Shown one piece after another: positions 9,384 to 16,324 of a stretch of DNA of 64,000 nucleotides (positions within the stretch are counted from its first letter, which is position 1; each line of letters opens with the position of its first letter). The notes under the pieces are model-generated. The model was not told the DNA's origin, ran no database searches, and was given only the letters and a program-made list of their open reading frames with translations. This DNA comes from Streptosporangium violaceochromogenes (GTDB taxonomy: Bacteria; Actinomycetota; Actinomycetes; Streptosporangiales; Streptosporangiaceae). The DNA lies in the NCBI RefSeq assembly GCF_014654615.1, contig NZ_BNBB01000009.1:62001-126000 (forward strand). Direction: 5' to 3'. The translations under genes were made by a program, and so were the position numbers.

Positions 9384-10178
9384 GTGAGCACCATCGTCGC
9401 CGACCGTTACAGGCTTCTCTCCCCCGTCGGCCGGGGGACGACCGGCGTGGTCTGGCGCGCCTACGACCTGTTGCTGGAGCGAGAGGTGGCGCTCAAGGAG
9501 ATCGCCCTGCCCCCGGGCCCCGCCGCGGCCGAGCAGCGGCACAGAGTGGTCCGCGAGGCGCGGATGGCCGCCCGGCTGAGCCACCGGGGCATCGTCACGG
9601 TACACAACCTGGCCGAGGAGTCCGAGCGGCTCTGGATCGTCATGGAGTTCCTGGAGGCGCTCACCCTGCACGACACGCTCATGCAGGCGGGCCCGCTCCC
9701 GGCCGACCTGGTGGCGGCGATGGGACGCCGCCTGCTGGACGCCCTGCGGCACGCGCACGACGGCGGGGTCATCCACCGCGACATCAAGCCCGCCAACATC
9801 ATGCTGACGGGTGACCGCGTGGTGCTGGCGGACTTCGGCTTCGCCGCGCCGGAGGGCGCGGGCGGCGCCTCCATGCGCGGAACCCCCGCGTTCATCGCGC
9901 CGGAGACCCTGCTCGGCCGGGGCGGCACACGCGAGGCGGACATGTGGTCGTTCGGCGCCACGCTCTACATGGCGGTGGAGGGCCGGACGCCGTTTCGCGC
10001 GGTGAACTCCATGGCCGCGCTGATGGAGGCGCTGCGAGAGCCCCCGCGCCCGCCGAAGCGGGCGGGCGCGCTGGGGCCGGTGCTGCACGGGCTGCTGCGC
10101 AAGGACCCCCGAGAGCGGCTGAGCGCCGCGCAGACCTCCGTCATGCTGGCCGAGGTGCGCTGTTTCAGCGCCGCCTAG
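9384..10178 (+). CDS. soluble Ser/Thr protein kinase (Hanks type)
   Basis: A 264-residue protein that is almost only a kinase domain. Gly loop VGRGTTGVVWRAYD, catalytic lysine in VALKEIAL, catalytic loop VIHRDIKPANIML, metal-binding DFGFAAPEG, and the GTPAFIAPETL activation segment end. Residue conservation suggests an active kinase. Most actinomycete STPKs have a membrane helix and a sensor domain; this one ends right after the kinase fold, so it should be cytoplasmic. Substrate unknown. GTG start. It lies between pup (divergent) and the cobalamin genes (convergent). Confidence 0.93.
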   Translation: MSTIVADRYRLLSPVGRGTTGVVWRAYDLLLEREVALKEIALPPGPAAAEQRHRVVREARMAARLSHRGIVTVHNLAEESERLWIVMEFLEALTLHDTLMQAGPLPADLVAAMGRRLLDALRHAHDGGVIHRDIKPANIMLTGDRVVLADFGFAAPEGAGGASMRGTPAFIAPETLLGRGGTREADMWSFGATLYMAVEGRTPFRAVNSMAALMEALREPPRPPKRAGALGPVLHGLLRKDPRERLSAAQTSVMLAEVRCFSAA

Positions 10179-10218
10179 CCCTTCTCCCCCCTCACCGGCG
10201 TTACGCGGAACCCCGCGA

Positions 10219-10259
10219 GGCTTTTCGGCTCCTCGGGGCCTCCCCGGCTTTTCGGCTCC
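10219..10259. repeat. 14-bp direct repeat between convergent genes
   Basis: The sequence GGCTTTTCGGCTCC occurs at 10219-10232 and again at 10246-10259, in the 171-bp gap between the converging kinase and cobB genes. It may be a duplication linked to terminator structure; no clear long stem was found. Confidence 0.5.
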
Positions 10260-10349
10260 GGGCACTTCGGGGCCAGGCCTTCCCCGGTCGTGTTTCGGTC
10301 GCGCTCGTTCGGAGTGCGGACAACCGGCCATCGCCCTTTACAATGTAGA

Positions 10350-11672
10350 TTAATTACCCGGTGGCCGGCGGCACTCCGCCACGAAGCGGGCGGCCAGGTG
10401 CGGGCTGCCCGCCCAGTGCAGGTGCAGGTAGGAGGCGACCACCCTGCCGGAGGCGACCCCGTCCGCCCCGCCCCTCCAGCGAAACAGCGGCCGCCCGGGC
10501 GCGGGCCGTACGGCCGTGCGGTGGAACTCATGCCCCCGGTACCGTTCCCCCTCCCGGGTCAGCGCCGAGTCCCGGACGGCCACCGCGTCGCGGTAGCCCA
10601 GGGTGAGGGAGCCGGTCATCCGGGCGTCGAGGTCGAGCACCCCGCACATCGGCACGTCGTCCAGCCGCCTGGCGAGGTACAGCAGACCGGCGCACTCGGC
10701 CGAGATCGGCCCGCCGAACGCGGAGATCTCCTTGCGCAACGGCTCGTTGGCCGACAGCTCGGCCGCGTGGACCTCGGGGAAACCGCCGCCGACGACCACC
10801 CCGCGCGTCCCCTCGGGCAGGGACTCGTCGCGCAGGGGGTCGAAGACGGCGACCTCCGCTCCGGCGGCCCTCAGCAGCTCGGTCTGCTCGGTGTAGCCGA
10901 AGGTGAACGCCTCGCCGCCGGCGACCGCGACCCGCGTGGCGACGGGGACGTCCGGACCGGGGCTCCACGGGGCGCCCCGGAGCGCCGGGGCGGCGCGGGC
11001 CAGCCGCGTGAGCGCCTCCAGGTCACAGGACGAGGCGACCAGCGCCGCGGCGGCGTCCACCGCCCGGACGGCCTGCGCCCGGCGTTCGGCGGCGGGGACG
11101 AGGCCGAGGTGCCGGGAGGGGACGGCGACGGCGTCACTGCGGCGGATCGCGCCCAGCACCGCGACCCCGCTCTCGGCCAGGGCCTCACGGCAGATCCGCT
11201 CGTGCCGGGCGGAGCCGACACGGTTGAGGATCACCCCGCCGAACCTGAGCCGGGTGTCGTAGGAGGCGAACCCGTGCACCAGCGCCGCCACCGACCGGCT
11301 CTGCCGCGCCGCGTCCACGACCAGGACGACCGGGGCCTCCAGCAGCCGGGCGACGTGCGCGGTGGAGGCGAAGCCGCTCGCCGCGGCCCCGTCGTACAGG
11401 CCCATCACCCCCTCCACCACGGCGAGGCCGGCCCCGCGGGCGCCGTGCAGGAGAAGCGGGACGATCAGCTCCTCCCCCACCAGCCACGGGTCGAGGTTGC
11501 GCCCCGGACGCCCGGTCGCCAGGGCGTGGTAGCCGGGGTCGATGTAGTCCGGGCCGACCTTGTGCGGGGAGACCACCGTGCCCCGCCGGGTGAGCGCGGC
11601 CATCAGCCCCATGGCGACGGTCGTCTTTCCCGCGCCGGAGGCCGGGGCCGCGATCACCAGACGGGCTACCAC
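10350..11672 (-). CDS. cobB: cobyrinate a,c-diamide synthase
   Basis: A 440-residue ATP- and glutamine-dependent amidotransferase that amidates the a and c side chains of (hydrogeno)cobyrinate in cobalamin synthesis. The N-terminal P-loop domain starts LVIAAPASGAGKTTVAMGLMAAL, with KVGPDYIDPGYH and VVEGVMGLYDG. The C-terminal class I glutaminase-like domain has VVVGGGFPEVHA and the nucleophile region GPISAECAGLLYL. The frame is open much further upstream, but that part is the opposite-phase reading of cobO. The start is taken as the GTG at 11672, whose bases GTGGTAG overlap the cobO stop, implying translational coupling. Confidence 0.93.
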   Translation of the reverse strand: MVARLVIAAPASGAGKTTVAMGLMAALTRRGTVVSPHKVGPDYIDPGYHALATGRPGRNLDPWLVGEELIVPLLLHGARGAGLAVVEGVMGLYDGAAASGFASTAHVARLLEAPVVLVVDAARQSRSVAALVHGFASYDTRLRFGGVILNRVGSARHERICREALAESGVAVLGAIRRSDAVAVPSRHLGLVPAAERRAQAVRAVDAAAALVASSCDLEALTRLARAAPALRGAPWSPGPDVPVATRVAVAGGEAFTFGYTEQTELLRAAGAEVAVFDPLRDESLPEGTRGVVVGGGFPEVHAAELSANEPLRKEISAFGGPISAECAGLLYLARRLDDVPMCGVLDLDARMTGSLTLGYRDAVAVRDSALTREGERYRGHEFHRTAVRPAPGRPLFRWRGGADGVASGRVVASYLHLHWAGSPHLAARFVAECRRPPGN

Positions 11673-12268
11673 TCGATGCCCCTTTGCCCCTTCTGTCCGC
11701 TGTCCATGGGGTGCTTGACCTTGCCCATCTCCGTCACCAGGTCGGCCGCGGCGAGCAGCAGCGGATCCGCGCCACGGCCGGTGACGACGACGTGCTGGCT
11801 GCCCGGCCTCCGGGCCAGCGTGCCGGCCACGTCCGCGGCGTCGATCCAGCCCCAGGTGATGGGGTAGGTGAACTCGTCGAGGACGTACAGGCGGAACGTC
11901 TCGGCGGCGAGGTCGCGCTTGATCTGCTCCCACCCCTCCCTGGCGTCGGCGGCGTGGTCGGCCTCGGTGCCGGGACGCCGGCTCCAGGACCAGCCCTCCC
12001 CCATCTTGTGCCAGACGACCCGCCCGCCCTCGCCCGAGTCGCCGAGCACGCGCAGGGCGCGCTCCTCGCCGACGCGCCACTTGGCGGACTTGACGAACTG
12101 GAACACCCCGATCGGCCAGCCCTGGTTCCAGGCGCGCAGGGCGAGGCCGAAGGCGGCGGTGGACTTGCCCTTGCCCGGGCCGGTGTGAACGATCAGCAGC
12201 GGCCGGTTGCGGCGCTGCCGCGTGGTCAGGCCGTCCTCGGGCACGCTGACCGGTCTGCCCTGTGGCAT
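11666..12268 (-). CDS. cobO: corrinoid adenosyltransferase CobO
   Basis: A 200-residue ATP:corrinoid adenosyltransferase. P-loop HTGPGKGKSTAAFGLALRA, then GVFQFVKSAKWRVGEE, YVLDEFTYPITWGWID and VVVTGRGADPLLLAAADLVTEM, all typical of CobO/BtuR. It transfers the 5'-deoxyadenosyl group from ATP to cob(I)yrinate a,c-diamide. The start is the ATG at 12268 (MPQGRPVSVPEDGL) behind AAAGGTGGGTGGCG; an earlier in-frame start gives a non-family extension. It overlaps cobB by 7 bp. A short AT-rich block upstream may hold its promoter. Confidence 0.95.
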   Translation of the reverse strand: MPQGRPVSVPEDGLTTRQRRNRPLLIVHTGPGKGKSTAAFGLALRAWNQGWPIGVFQFVKSAKWRVGEERALRVLGDSGEGGRVVWHKMGEGWSWSRRPGTEADHAADAREGWEQIKRDLAAETFRLYVLDEFTYPITWGWIDAADVAGTLARRPGSQHVVVTGRGADPLLLAAADLVTEMGKVKHPMDSGQKGQRGIEW

Positions 12269-12295
12269 CGCCACCCACCTTTCACCGTCATCACT

Positions 12296-12330
12296 TCTAC
12301 GGCAATTGCCATATTTAGTGCATTTGTCAT
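12296..12330 (-). promoter_or_regulatory. AT-rich block with a 10-bp palindrome upstream of cobO
   Basis: In the 94-bp gap before cobO there is a sharply AT-rich stretch with a perfect palindrome GGCAATTGCC at 12301-12310, 33 bp upstream of the cobO start. Minus-strand TAAATA and TGACAA hexamers lie next to it. This is a reasonable place for a cobO promoter and an operator; the regulator is unknown. No cobalamin riboswitch is visible here, unlike upstream of cbtB. Confidence 0.4.
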
Positions 12331-12362
12331 GCTCTTCATCGCGCTCGCCGCCGTCCCCGCGC

Positions 12363-14540
12363 TCACACGGCGGCCCTGCGTTCGCGGACCATTCCCGCAA
12401 GGCCGGTCAGATCGTCCAGACGCACGTGCTCGGCGCCCATCCGCCTGGCCAGTTCTCCGGCCAGGCCGAGGCGGACGTGCCCGCCCTCGCAGTCCACCAC
12501 CACCGCCGCCACCCCGGCCAGCGCCCCCGCGGCGCGGTGGGAGTCCTCGACGCTTCCGCGGGTGGCGCGCCCGTCGGTGACCAGGACCAGCAGCGGGCGC
12601 CTGGCCGGGTCGCGCAGGCGCTCGACCCGCAGCACCTCCGCGGCGCGGAGCAACCCGGCGGCCAGCGGGGTGCGCCCGCCGGTCGGCAGCTCGCGCAGCC
12701 TGGCCGCGCCGGCCTCGACGGAGGAGGTCGGCGGCAGGGCCAGATCGGCGCGGGCGCCCCGGAAGGTGATCAGCCCGACCTTGTCCCGGCGCTGATAGGC
12801 GTCCAGGAGCAGTCCGAGCACGGCCCCCTTGACGGCGTGCATCCGCCGCCGGGCCGCCATGGACCCGCTCGCGTCCACCACGAACAGCACCAGGTTGCCC
12901 TCCCTGCCCTCGCGGACCGCCTCCTTGAGGTCCTCGCGCCGCAGCAGCAGCCCCGGACCGCTCCTGCCCCGCCTCGCCTGGTACGGCGCGGCGGCGGCGA
13001 CGGTCGCCGTCAGATGGAGGGAGGCGGGCCGTCCTCGGGGAACCCTGGCCCCGGTCGTCCGGCCCAGGGGGGTCGCGGCCCGCGACCGGCGGCCGGGGGC
13101 ACCGGAGCCGACACCGGGGACCGTGAACACCCGGGCCGGGCGCACCGGGCCCGCGCCGTCGACCCGGCCGGCTCCGCCGCTCTCTCCCCGGAGACCTCCC
13201 GCTCCCCCCTCGCCTCCCGCGGCCCCCACGTTCTCCGCACCCTCTGCGTTCCCCGCGTCCCCGGCGGCCTCGGCGTCCCGGGCGGAGCCGCCTCCGGGGT
13301 CGGCGGGGGCACCGGCGGGCTCGGGGGCCTCCCCCGCCTCCTCCGGGGCCGCGCCGCCGGAACCTCCGTCCCCCGGACCGCCCCCCGGCCCCTCACCGGG
13401 TCCTCCCCCGGGACCGCCGTCGGAGTCACCGGGATCGTCGGGGTCGCCGGGATCGTCGTTGAGCAGGTCCTCCAGTCTCGACTCGTCCAGACCGGGCGCG
13501 TCGAAGGGGTCGCGGCGGCGGCGATGCGGGAGCGCCAGCCGGGCGGCGATGCGGACGTCGTCGGCGGTGACCGCGTCGCGCCCCCGCCAGGCGGCGTGCG
13601 CGATCGCCGCCCGCGCGGTGACCAGGTCGGCCCGCAGGCCGTCCACCTCGAAGCCGGCGCAGACCGCGGCGATCCGCCGCAGCTCGGAGTCGGGCAGGGC
13701 GACGCCGGCCAGCCGGGCGCGGGCCTCGGCCACGCGTGCCGCCAGCGCCCGCTCCTGACCGGACCAGCGGGCGGAGAACCCGGCGGGGTCGGCCTCGAAG
13801 GCCAGGCGCCGCCGTACCACCTCCACCCGCTGGGACGCCTCCCGCGACGCCCGCACCTGCACGGTCAGCCCGAACCGGTCGAGCAGCTGCGGCCTCAGCT
13901 CCCCCTCCTCGGGGTTCATGGTCCCCACCAGCAGGAAGCGGGCCGCATGACGCACCGACACCCCCTCGCGTTCGACGTAGCAGGTGCCGAGCGCGGCGGC
14001 GTCCAGCAGCAGGTCCACCAGGTGGTCGTGGAGGAGGTTGACCTCGTCGACGTAGAGGACGCCGCGGTGGGCGGCGGCGAGCAGGCCGGGCTCGAACGCC
14101 TTCACCCCCTCGGTGAGCGCCCGTTCGAGGTCCAGGGAGCCGGCCAGCCGGTCCTCCGAGGCGCCCACCGGCAACTCGATCAGCCGCGCCGGCCGTACGG
14201 CACCGGCCGGCTCCCCGGGCGGATCGGGGGGTCCGGACGGACCGGAGAGCCCGGGCGGATCCGGCGGCCCGTGCGGCCCGTCGGGACAGTGGGGGTCCCA
14301 CACCGCGGGGTCGCAGGAGAACCGGCAGCCGCGCACCACCTCGACCGGCGGCAGCAGCGCGGCCAGCGCCCGCACGATCGTGGACTTGGCGGTGCCCTTC
14401 TCCCCCCGGATGAGGACCCCGCCGACGCCGGGGGAGACGGCGTTCAGGATCAGCGCGAGCTTGAGGTCCTCCGCCCCCACGATCGCGGTGAAGGGATAAC
14501 GCGGGTCGCGCACCTTGGAGGTCTCCTTGGATGTCGTCAT
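12363..14540 (-). CDS. magnesium/cobalto-chelatase-type fused AAA+ and VWA protein (ChlI/ChlD-like)
   Basis: A 725-residue protein combining an AAA+ domain and a von Willebrand A domain. AAA+: YPFTAIVGAEDLKLALILNA, Walker A GEKGTAKST, PVGASEDRLAGSLDLERAL, GVLYVDEVNLLHDHLV. VWA: LVLFVVDASGSMAARRRM, with the MIDAS DxSxS motif. A long Gly/Pro/Glu-rich linker (about residues 350-500) joins them. A collagen-like Gly-Pro insert (HGPPDPPGLSGPSGPPDPPG) interrupts the AAA+ domain after the first Cys-rich loop. Such proteins beside cobO/cobB are thought to power cobalt insertion with a CobN-like subunit, which is not in the window. Starts at the ATG overlapping the phosphatase stop (ATGA). Confidence 0.88.
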   Translation of the reverse strand: MTTSKETSKVRDPRYPFTAIVGAEDLKLALILNAVSPGVGGVLIRGEKGTAKSTIVRALAALLPPVEVVRGCRFSCDPAVWDPHCPDGPHGPPDPPGLSGPSGPPDPPGEPAGAVRPARLIELPVGASEDRLAGSLDLERALTEGVKAFEPGLLAAAHRGVLYVDEVNLLHDHLVDLLLDAAALGTCYVEREGVSVRHAARFLLVGTMNPEEGELRPQLLDRFGLTVQVRASREASQRVEVVRRRLAFEADPAGFSARWSGQERALAARVAEARARLAGVALPDSELRRIAAVCAGFEVDGLRADLVTARAAIAHAAWRGRDAVTADDVRIAARLALPHRRRRDPFDAPGLDESRLEDLLNDDPGDPDDPGDSDGGPGGGPGEGPGGGPGDGGSGGAAPEEAGEAPEPAGAPADPGGGSARDAEAAGDAGNAEGAENVGAAGGEGGAGGLRGESGGAGRVDGAGPVRPARVFTVPGVGSGAPGRRSRAATPLGRTTGARVPRGRPASLHLTATVAAAAPYQARRGRSGPGLLLRREDLKEAVREGREGNLVLFVVDASGSMAARRRMHAVKGAVLGLLLDAYQRRDKVGLITFRGARADLALPPTSSVEAGAARLRELPTGGRTPLAAGLLRAAEVLRVERLRDPARRPLLVLVTDGRATRGSVEDSHRAAGALAGVAAVVVDCEGGHVRLGLAGELARRMGAEHVRLDDLTGLAGMVRERRAAV

Positions 14541-15100
14541 TCGGGACAGCTCAGCCGCCACCGCCCGCCGCGCCCGGTGAGGGCGACGCGGGCCAGCGGT
14601 GCGACGTCGACCCGCCAGAAGGCCTGGGCCGGGGCGCCGAGCGCGTGGACGACCGCCGCGCGGATCACCGAGGGATGGGTGACGGCGACGATCCTGCCCG
14701 GCGCGCGCAGGGAGAGCCAGCCGGCCACCCGGGCGAGCAGCGCGGTGATCGACTCTCCCCCGTGGGGCGCGGCGGCGGGGTCGGTCAGCCAGGCCACGAG
14801 CGCCTCGGGCTCGGCGGCCTCGACCTGGGCGAGCGTTCTGCCGCTCCAGCGCCCGTAGTCGCAGTCGGCCAGCAGCCGGTCGGGGACCGGCCGCAGTCCC
14901 AGCGCCCGGGCCGTCTGGACGCAGCGCCGCTCGACGGCGCAGACCGCCGGCCCCGGGCCGACGGGCGGAGCCGGCCCGGCTGCCCGGCGAAGGCCGCGCG
15001 CGTCGAGCGGCTCGTCGCCGGGGAAGGCGGCCCGCGCCGTGGCCGGCGTCGAGGCGTGGCAGACCAGCAGCAGGCGGGTCCCCCTGGCGGAGGCCGTCAC
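14537..15100 (-). CDS. histidine phosphatase family protein with altered RHG motif
   Basis: A 187-residue protein of the phosphoglycerate mutase-like branch. The family's RHG motif reads VCHAST: the catalytic His is kept, but the preceding Arg is Cys and the following Gly is Ala. The second-half catalytic region AVTHPSVIRAAVVHAL and the acid-bearing AAPHGGESITAL are present. The fold is clear but activity may be altered. Placement between cbtA and the chelatase, with 4-bp overlaps on both sides (GTGA and ATGA), ties it to cobalt/cobalamin metabolism. An alpha-ribazole phosphatase-like role is possible but unproven. Confidence 0.82.
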   Translation of the reverse strand: MTASARGTRLLLVCHASTPATARAAFPGDEPLDARGLRRAAGPAPPVGPGPAVCAVERRCVQTARALGLRPVPDRLLADCDYGRWSGRTLAQVEAAEPEALVAWLTDPAAAPHGGESITALLARVAGWLSLRAPGRIVAVTHPSVIRAAVVHALGAPAQAFWRVDVAPLARVALTGRGGRWRLSCPE

Positions 15101-15846
15101 ACCGGGCGGCGTCCGCGCACGGCGAAGGCGAACAGCGCGCCGACGCCGAGCCAGAACACCGCCTGGGTCCCCAGGGAGGCGACACGGAACTCCCACAGGA
15201 GGTCGGCGGGGAAGCCCGCGGGCACCTCGCCGATCCCGGGAAGGAAGATCCACGCCGCGGCCACCGGCACCAGCAGGGCCACACCGCCGGCCGGCCAGCG
15301 CAGCCACGGCTCGCCCCGGGAGGCGAGACGGTGGGCGGCGACGCCGGCCGCGACGGCGAGGATCCCGATCGTCACGGCGGTCAGGTAGAGCACCGTGCGC
15401 TGGTTGATCGTCGCGGGATCCCCGACGGCAGGTGGATTGGCGGGATATTTCATGAAGGGGACGAGGACGACCGCGACGAACGCCGCCGCGGCCAGGGTGA
15501 CCGCGAGCACCGGCTCGGAGCGGGGGCCGACCCTGCCACGCACCGCAGAGTAGGTGAGGGCGAACAGGCCGCCGACGGCCACGCCGTACAGGCCGAGGGC
15601 GAGGAAGAGACCGAAGCGCTGGCCGTTCCTGCTGACCGGCGCCCCCTCCTCACCGCCCTCGCCGTCCTCGCCGTGGGAGTGGGCGGGCTCCGCCGCCTCG
15701 TGGGGGGAGGAGGCCGCCGAGGCGGCCTCCTCCAGCGCGATGGCCCGGTCGATGGGCGGCTCGCCCGCGGTGTAGGCGAAGACGGCCGCGAGCAGCCCCG
15801 CGAGCAACCCGACGATCATGCCGCGGGCGATGAGTCTGACGATCAC
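15097..15846 (-). CDS. cbtA: CbtA family cobalt transporter subunit
   Basis: A 249-residue integral membrane protein of the CbtA family. It starts with a helix (ARGMIVGLLAGLLAAVFAYTAGEPPIDRAI), then an acidic/His-rich stretch (SPHEAAEPAHSHGEDGEGGEE) that could bind metal. About four more helices follow, including FGLFLALGLYGVAVGGLFALTYS and the VPFMKYPANPPAVGDPATI loop. CbtAB is a predicted cobalt uptake system under B12 riboswitch control. GTG start at 15846, 8 bp after cbtB; the stop overlaps the phosphatase start. Confidence 0.9.
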   Translation of the reverse strand: MIVRLIARGMIVGLLAGLLAAVFAYTAGEPPIDRAIALEEAASAASSPHEAAEPAHSHGEDGEGGEEGAPVSRNGQRFGLFLALGLYGVAVGGLFALTYSAVRGRVGPRSEPVLAVTLAAAAFVAVVLVPFMKYPANPPAVGDPATINQRTVLYLTAVTIGILAVAAGVAAHRLASRGEPWLRWPAGGVALLVPVAAAWIFLPGIGEVPAGFPADLLWEFRVASLGTQAVFWLGVGALFAFAVRGRRPV

Positions 15847-15854
15847 GTGTGCGC

Positions 15855-16049
15855 TCAGTGGCAGGGAACGCCGAGGAGATGACGTCCGTCGTGCATGAGC
15901 TCGTGCAGGTAGTTTCCGGCCTGCGAGACCGCTCCCTGGTCGAAGGCGACCAGATAGGCGAGGAGCAGCAGCACGGGTACGGCGAGCAGCCAGCGGGTGA
16001 GTGAGGTCCAGGGGATGGGCTGGGTGTGCGGAGCCGAGATCTGGCTCAC
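15855..16049 (-). CDS. cbtB: CbtB family small cobalt transporter subunit
   Basis: A 64-residue protein with one membrane helix (LLAVPVLLLLAYLVAFDQG) and a His-rich C-terminus (NYLHELMHDGRHLLGVPCH), the family's proposed metal-binding end. The frame continues upstream, but the start is the GTG at 16049 because GGAGGTG lies just before it. The upstream part is the cobalamin riboswitch, not coding. Pairs with CbtA to import cobalt. Confidence 0.92.
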   Translation of the reverse strand: MSQISAPHTQPIPWTSLTRWLLAVPVLLLLAYLVAFDQGAVSQAGNYLHELMHDGRHLLGVPCH

Positions 16050-16087
16050 GGCCACCTCCTTCGGGATTGACGCGTCCCTTTTCGTAG

Positions 16088-16190
16088 GTCGGTGGCGGCC
16101 GAGTGACCTGGCTTCCGCCCTCGCTGGAGCGGTTACAGTGGCGCGACCGCGCCGGAATCTCACCGGACTTCCCTCGCACCGCCACAAAAC
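16088..16190 (-). promoter_or_regulatory. cobalamin (adenosylcobalamin) riboswitch
   Basis: On the minus strand the leader of cbtB has the class hallmarks in order: a closing stem GTGGCGG (16179-16185) paired with CCGCCAC (16092-16098), GGGAAGTCCGGTGAGATTCC, the B12 box GCCACTG at 16136-16142 followed by TAACCGC, and GGAAGCCAGGTCAC (complement of 16103-16116). About 40 nt separate it from the cbtB start. By analogy with known B12 riboswitches, high cobalamin should repress cbtB-cbtA and the co-transcribed phosphatase and chelatase. Confidence 0.93.
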
Positions 16191-16265
16191 ACCCGGAAGG
16201 TATACCGGTTCCCGTGTCCCGTCAATCCGCAGGCAACGCGGACCGCCCCGTCAGCGGGGAGCGGA

Positions 16266-16314
16266 CCGCCCCGTCGCCGGAGAAAGGGCGGCCCTTTCTC
16301 CGGCGACGGGGCGG
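16266..16314 (-). terminator. strong hairpin terminator downstream of dop
   Basis: A perfect 23-bp inverted repeat with a 3-base loop starts 11 bp after the dop stop (minus strand). The core arms are GTCGCCGGAGAAAGGG and its complement. No U-tail follows. It should end dop transcription ahead of the riboswitch leader. Part of the left arm, GCGGACCGCCCCGTC, is also repeated directly at 16238-16252. Confidence 0.75.
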
Positions 16315-16324
16315 GGACCGGCCG

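Noticed and set aside
9384..10178. The Ser/Thr kinase as a regulator of the proteasome
   Set aside because: Position beside pup is the only link. It has its own promoter direction and no sensor domain, so no functional tie can be claimed.
10350..12278. A 642-codon minus-strand frame spanning cobB and cobO
   Set aside because: Only the part from the GTG at 11672 matches the CobB family. Upstream of it the frame reads the cobO gene in the wrong phase, so no fusion exists.
12207..14858. Very long plus-strand open frames opposite the chelatase and elsewhere (for example opposite dop, metH and dppA)
   Set aside because: They are antisense to strongly supported genes, have repetitive Arg/Pro/Gly/Ala composition, and arise from high-GC codon bias.
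12363..15284. A 973-codon frame suggesting a chelatase with a large N-terminal extension
   Set aside because: The first 248 codons overlap the histidine phosphatase in another phase and have no domain. The ATG at 14540 forms an ATGA overlap and begins the family homology.
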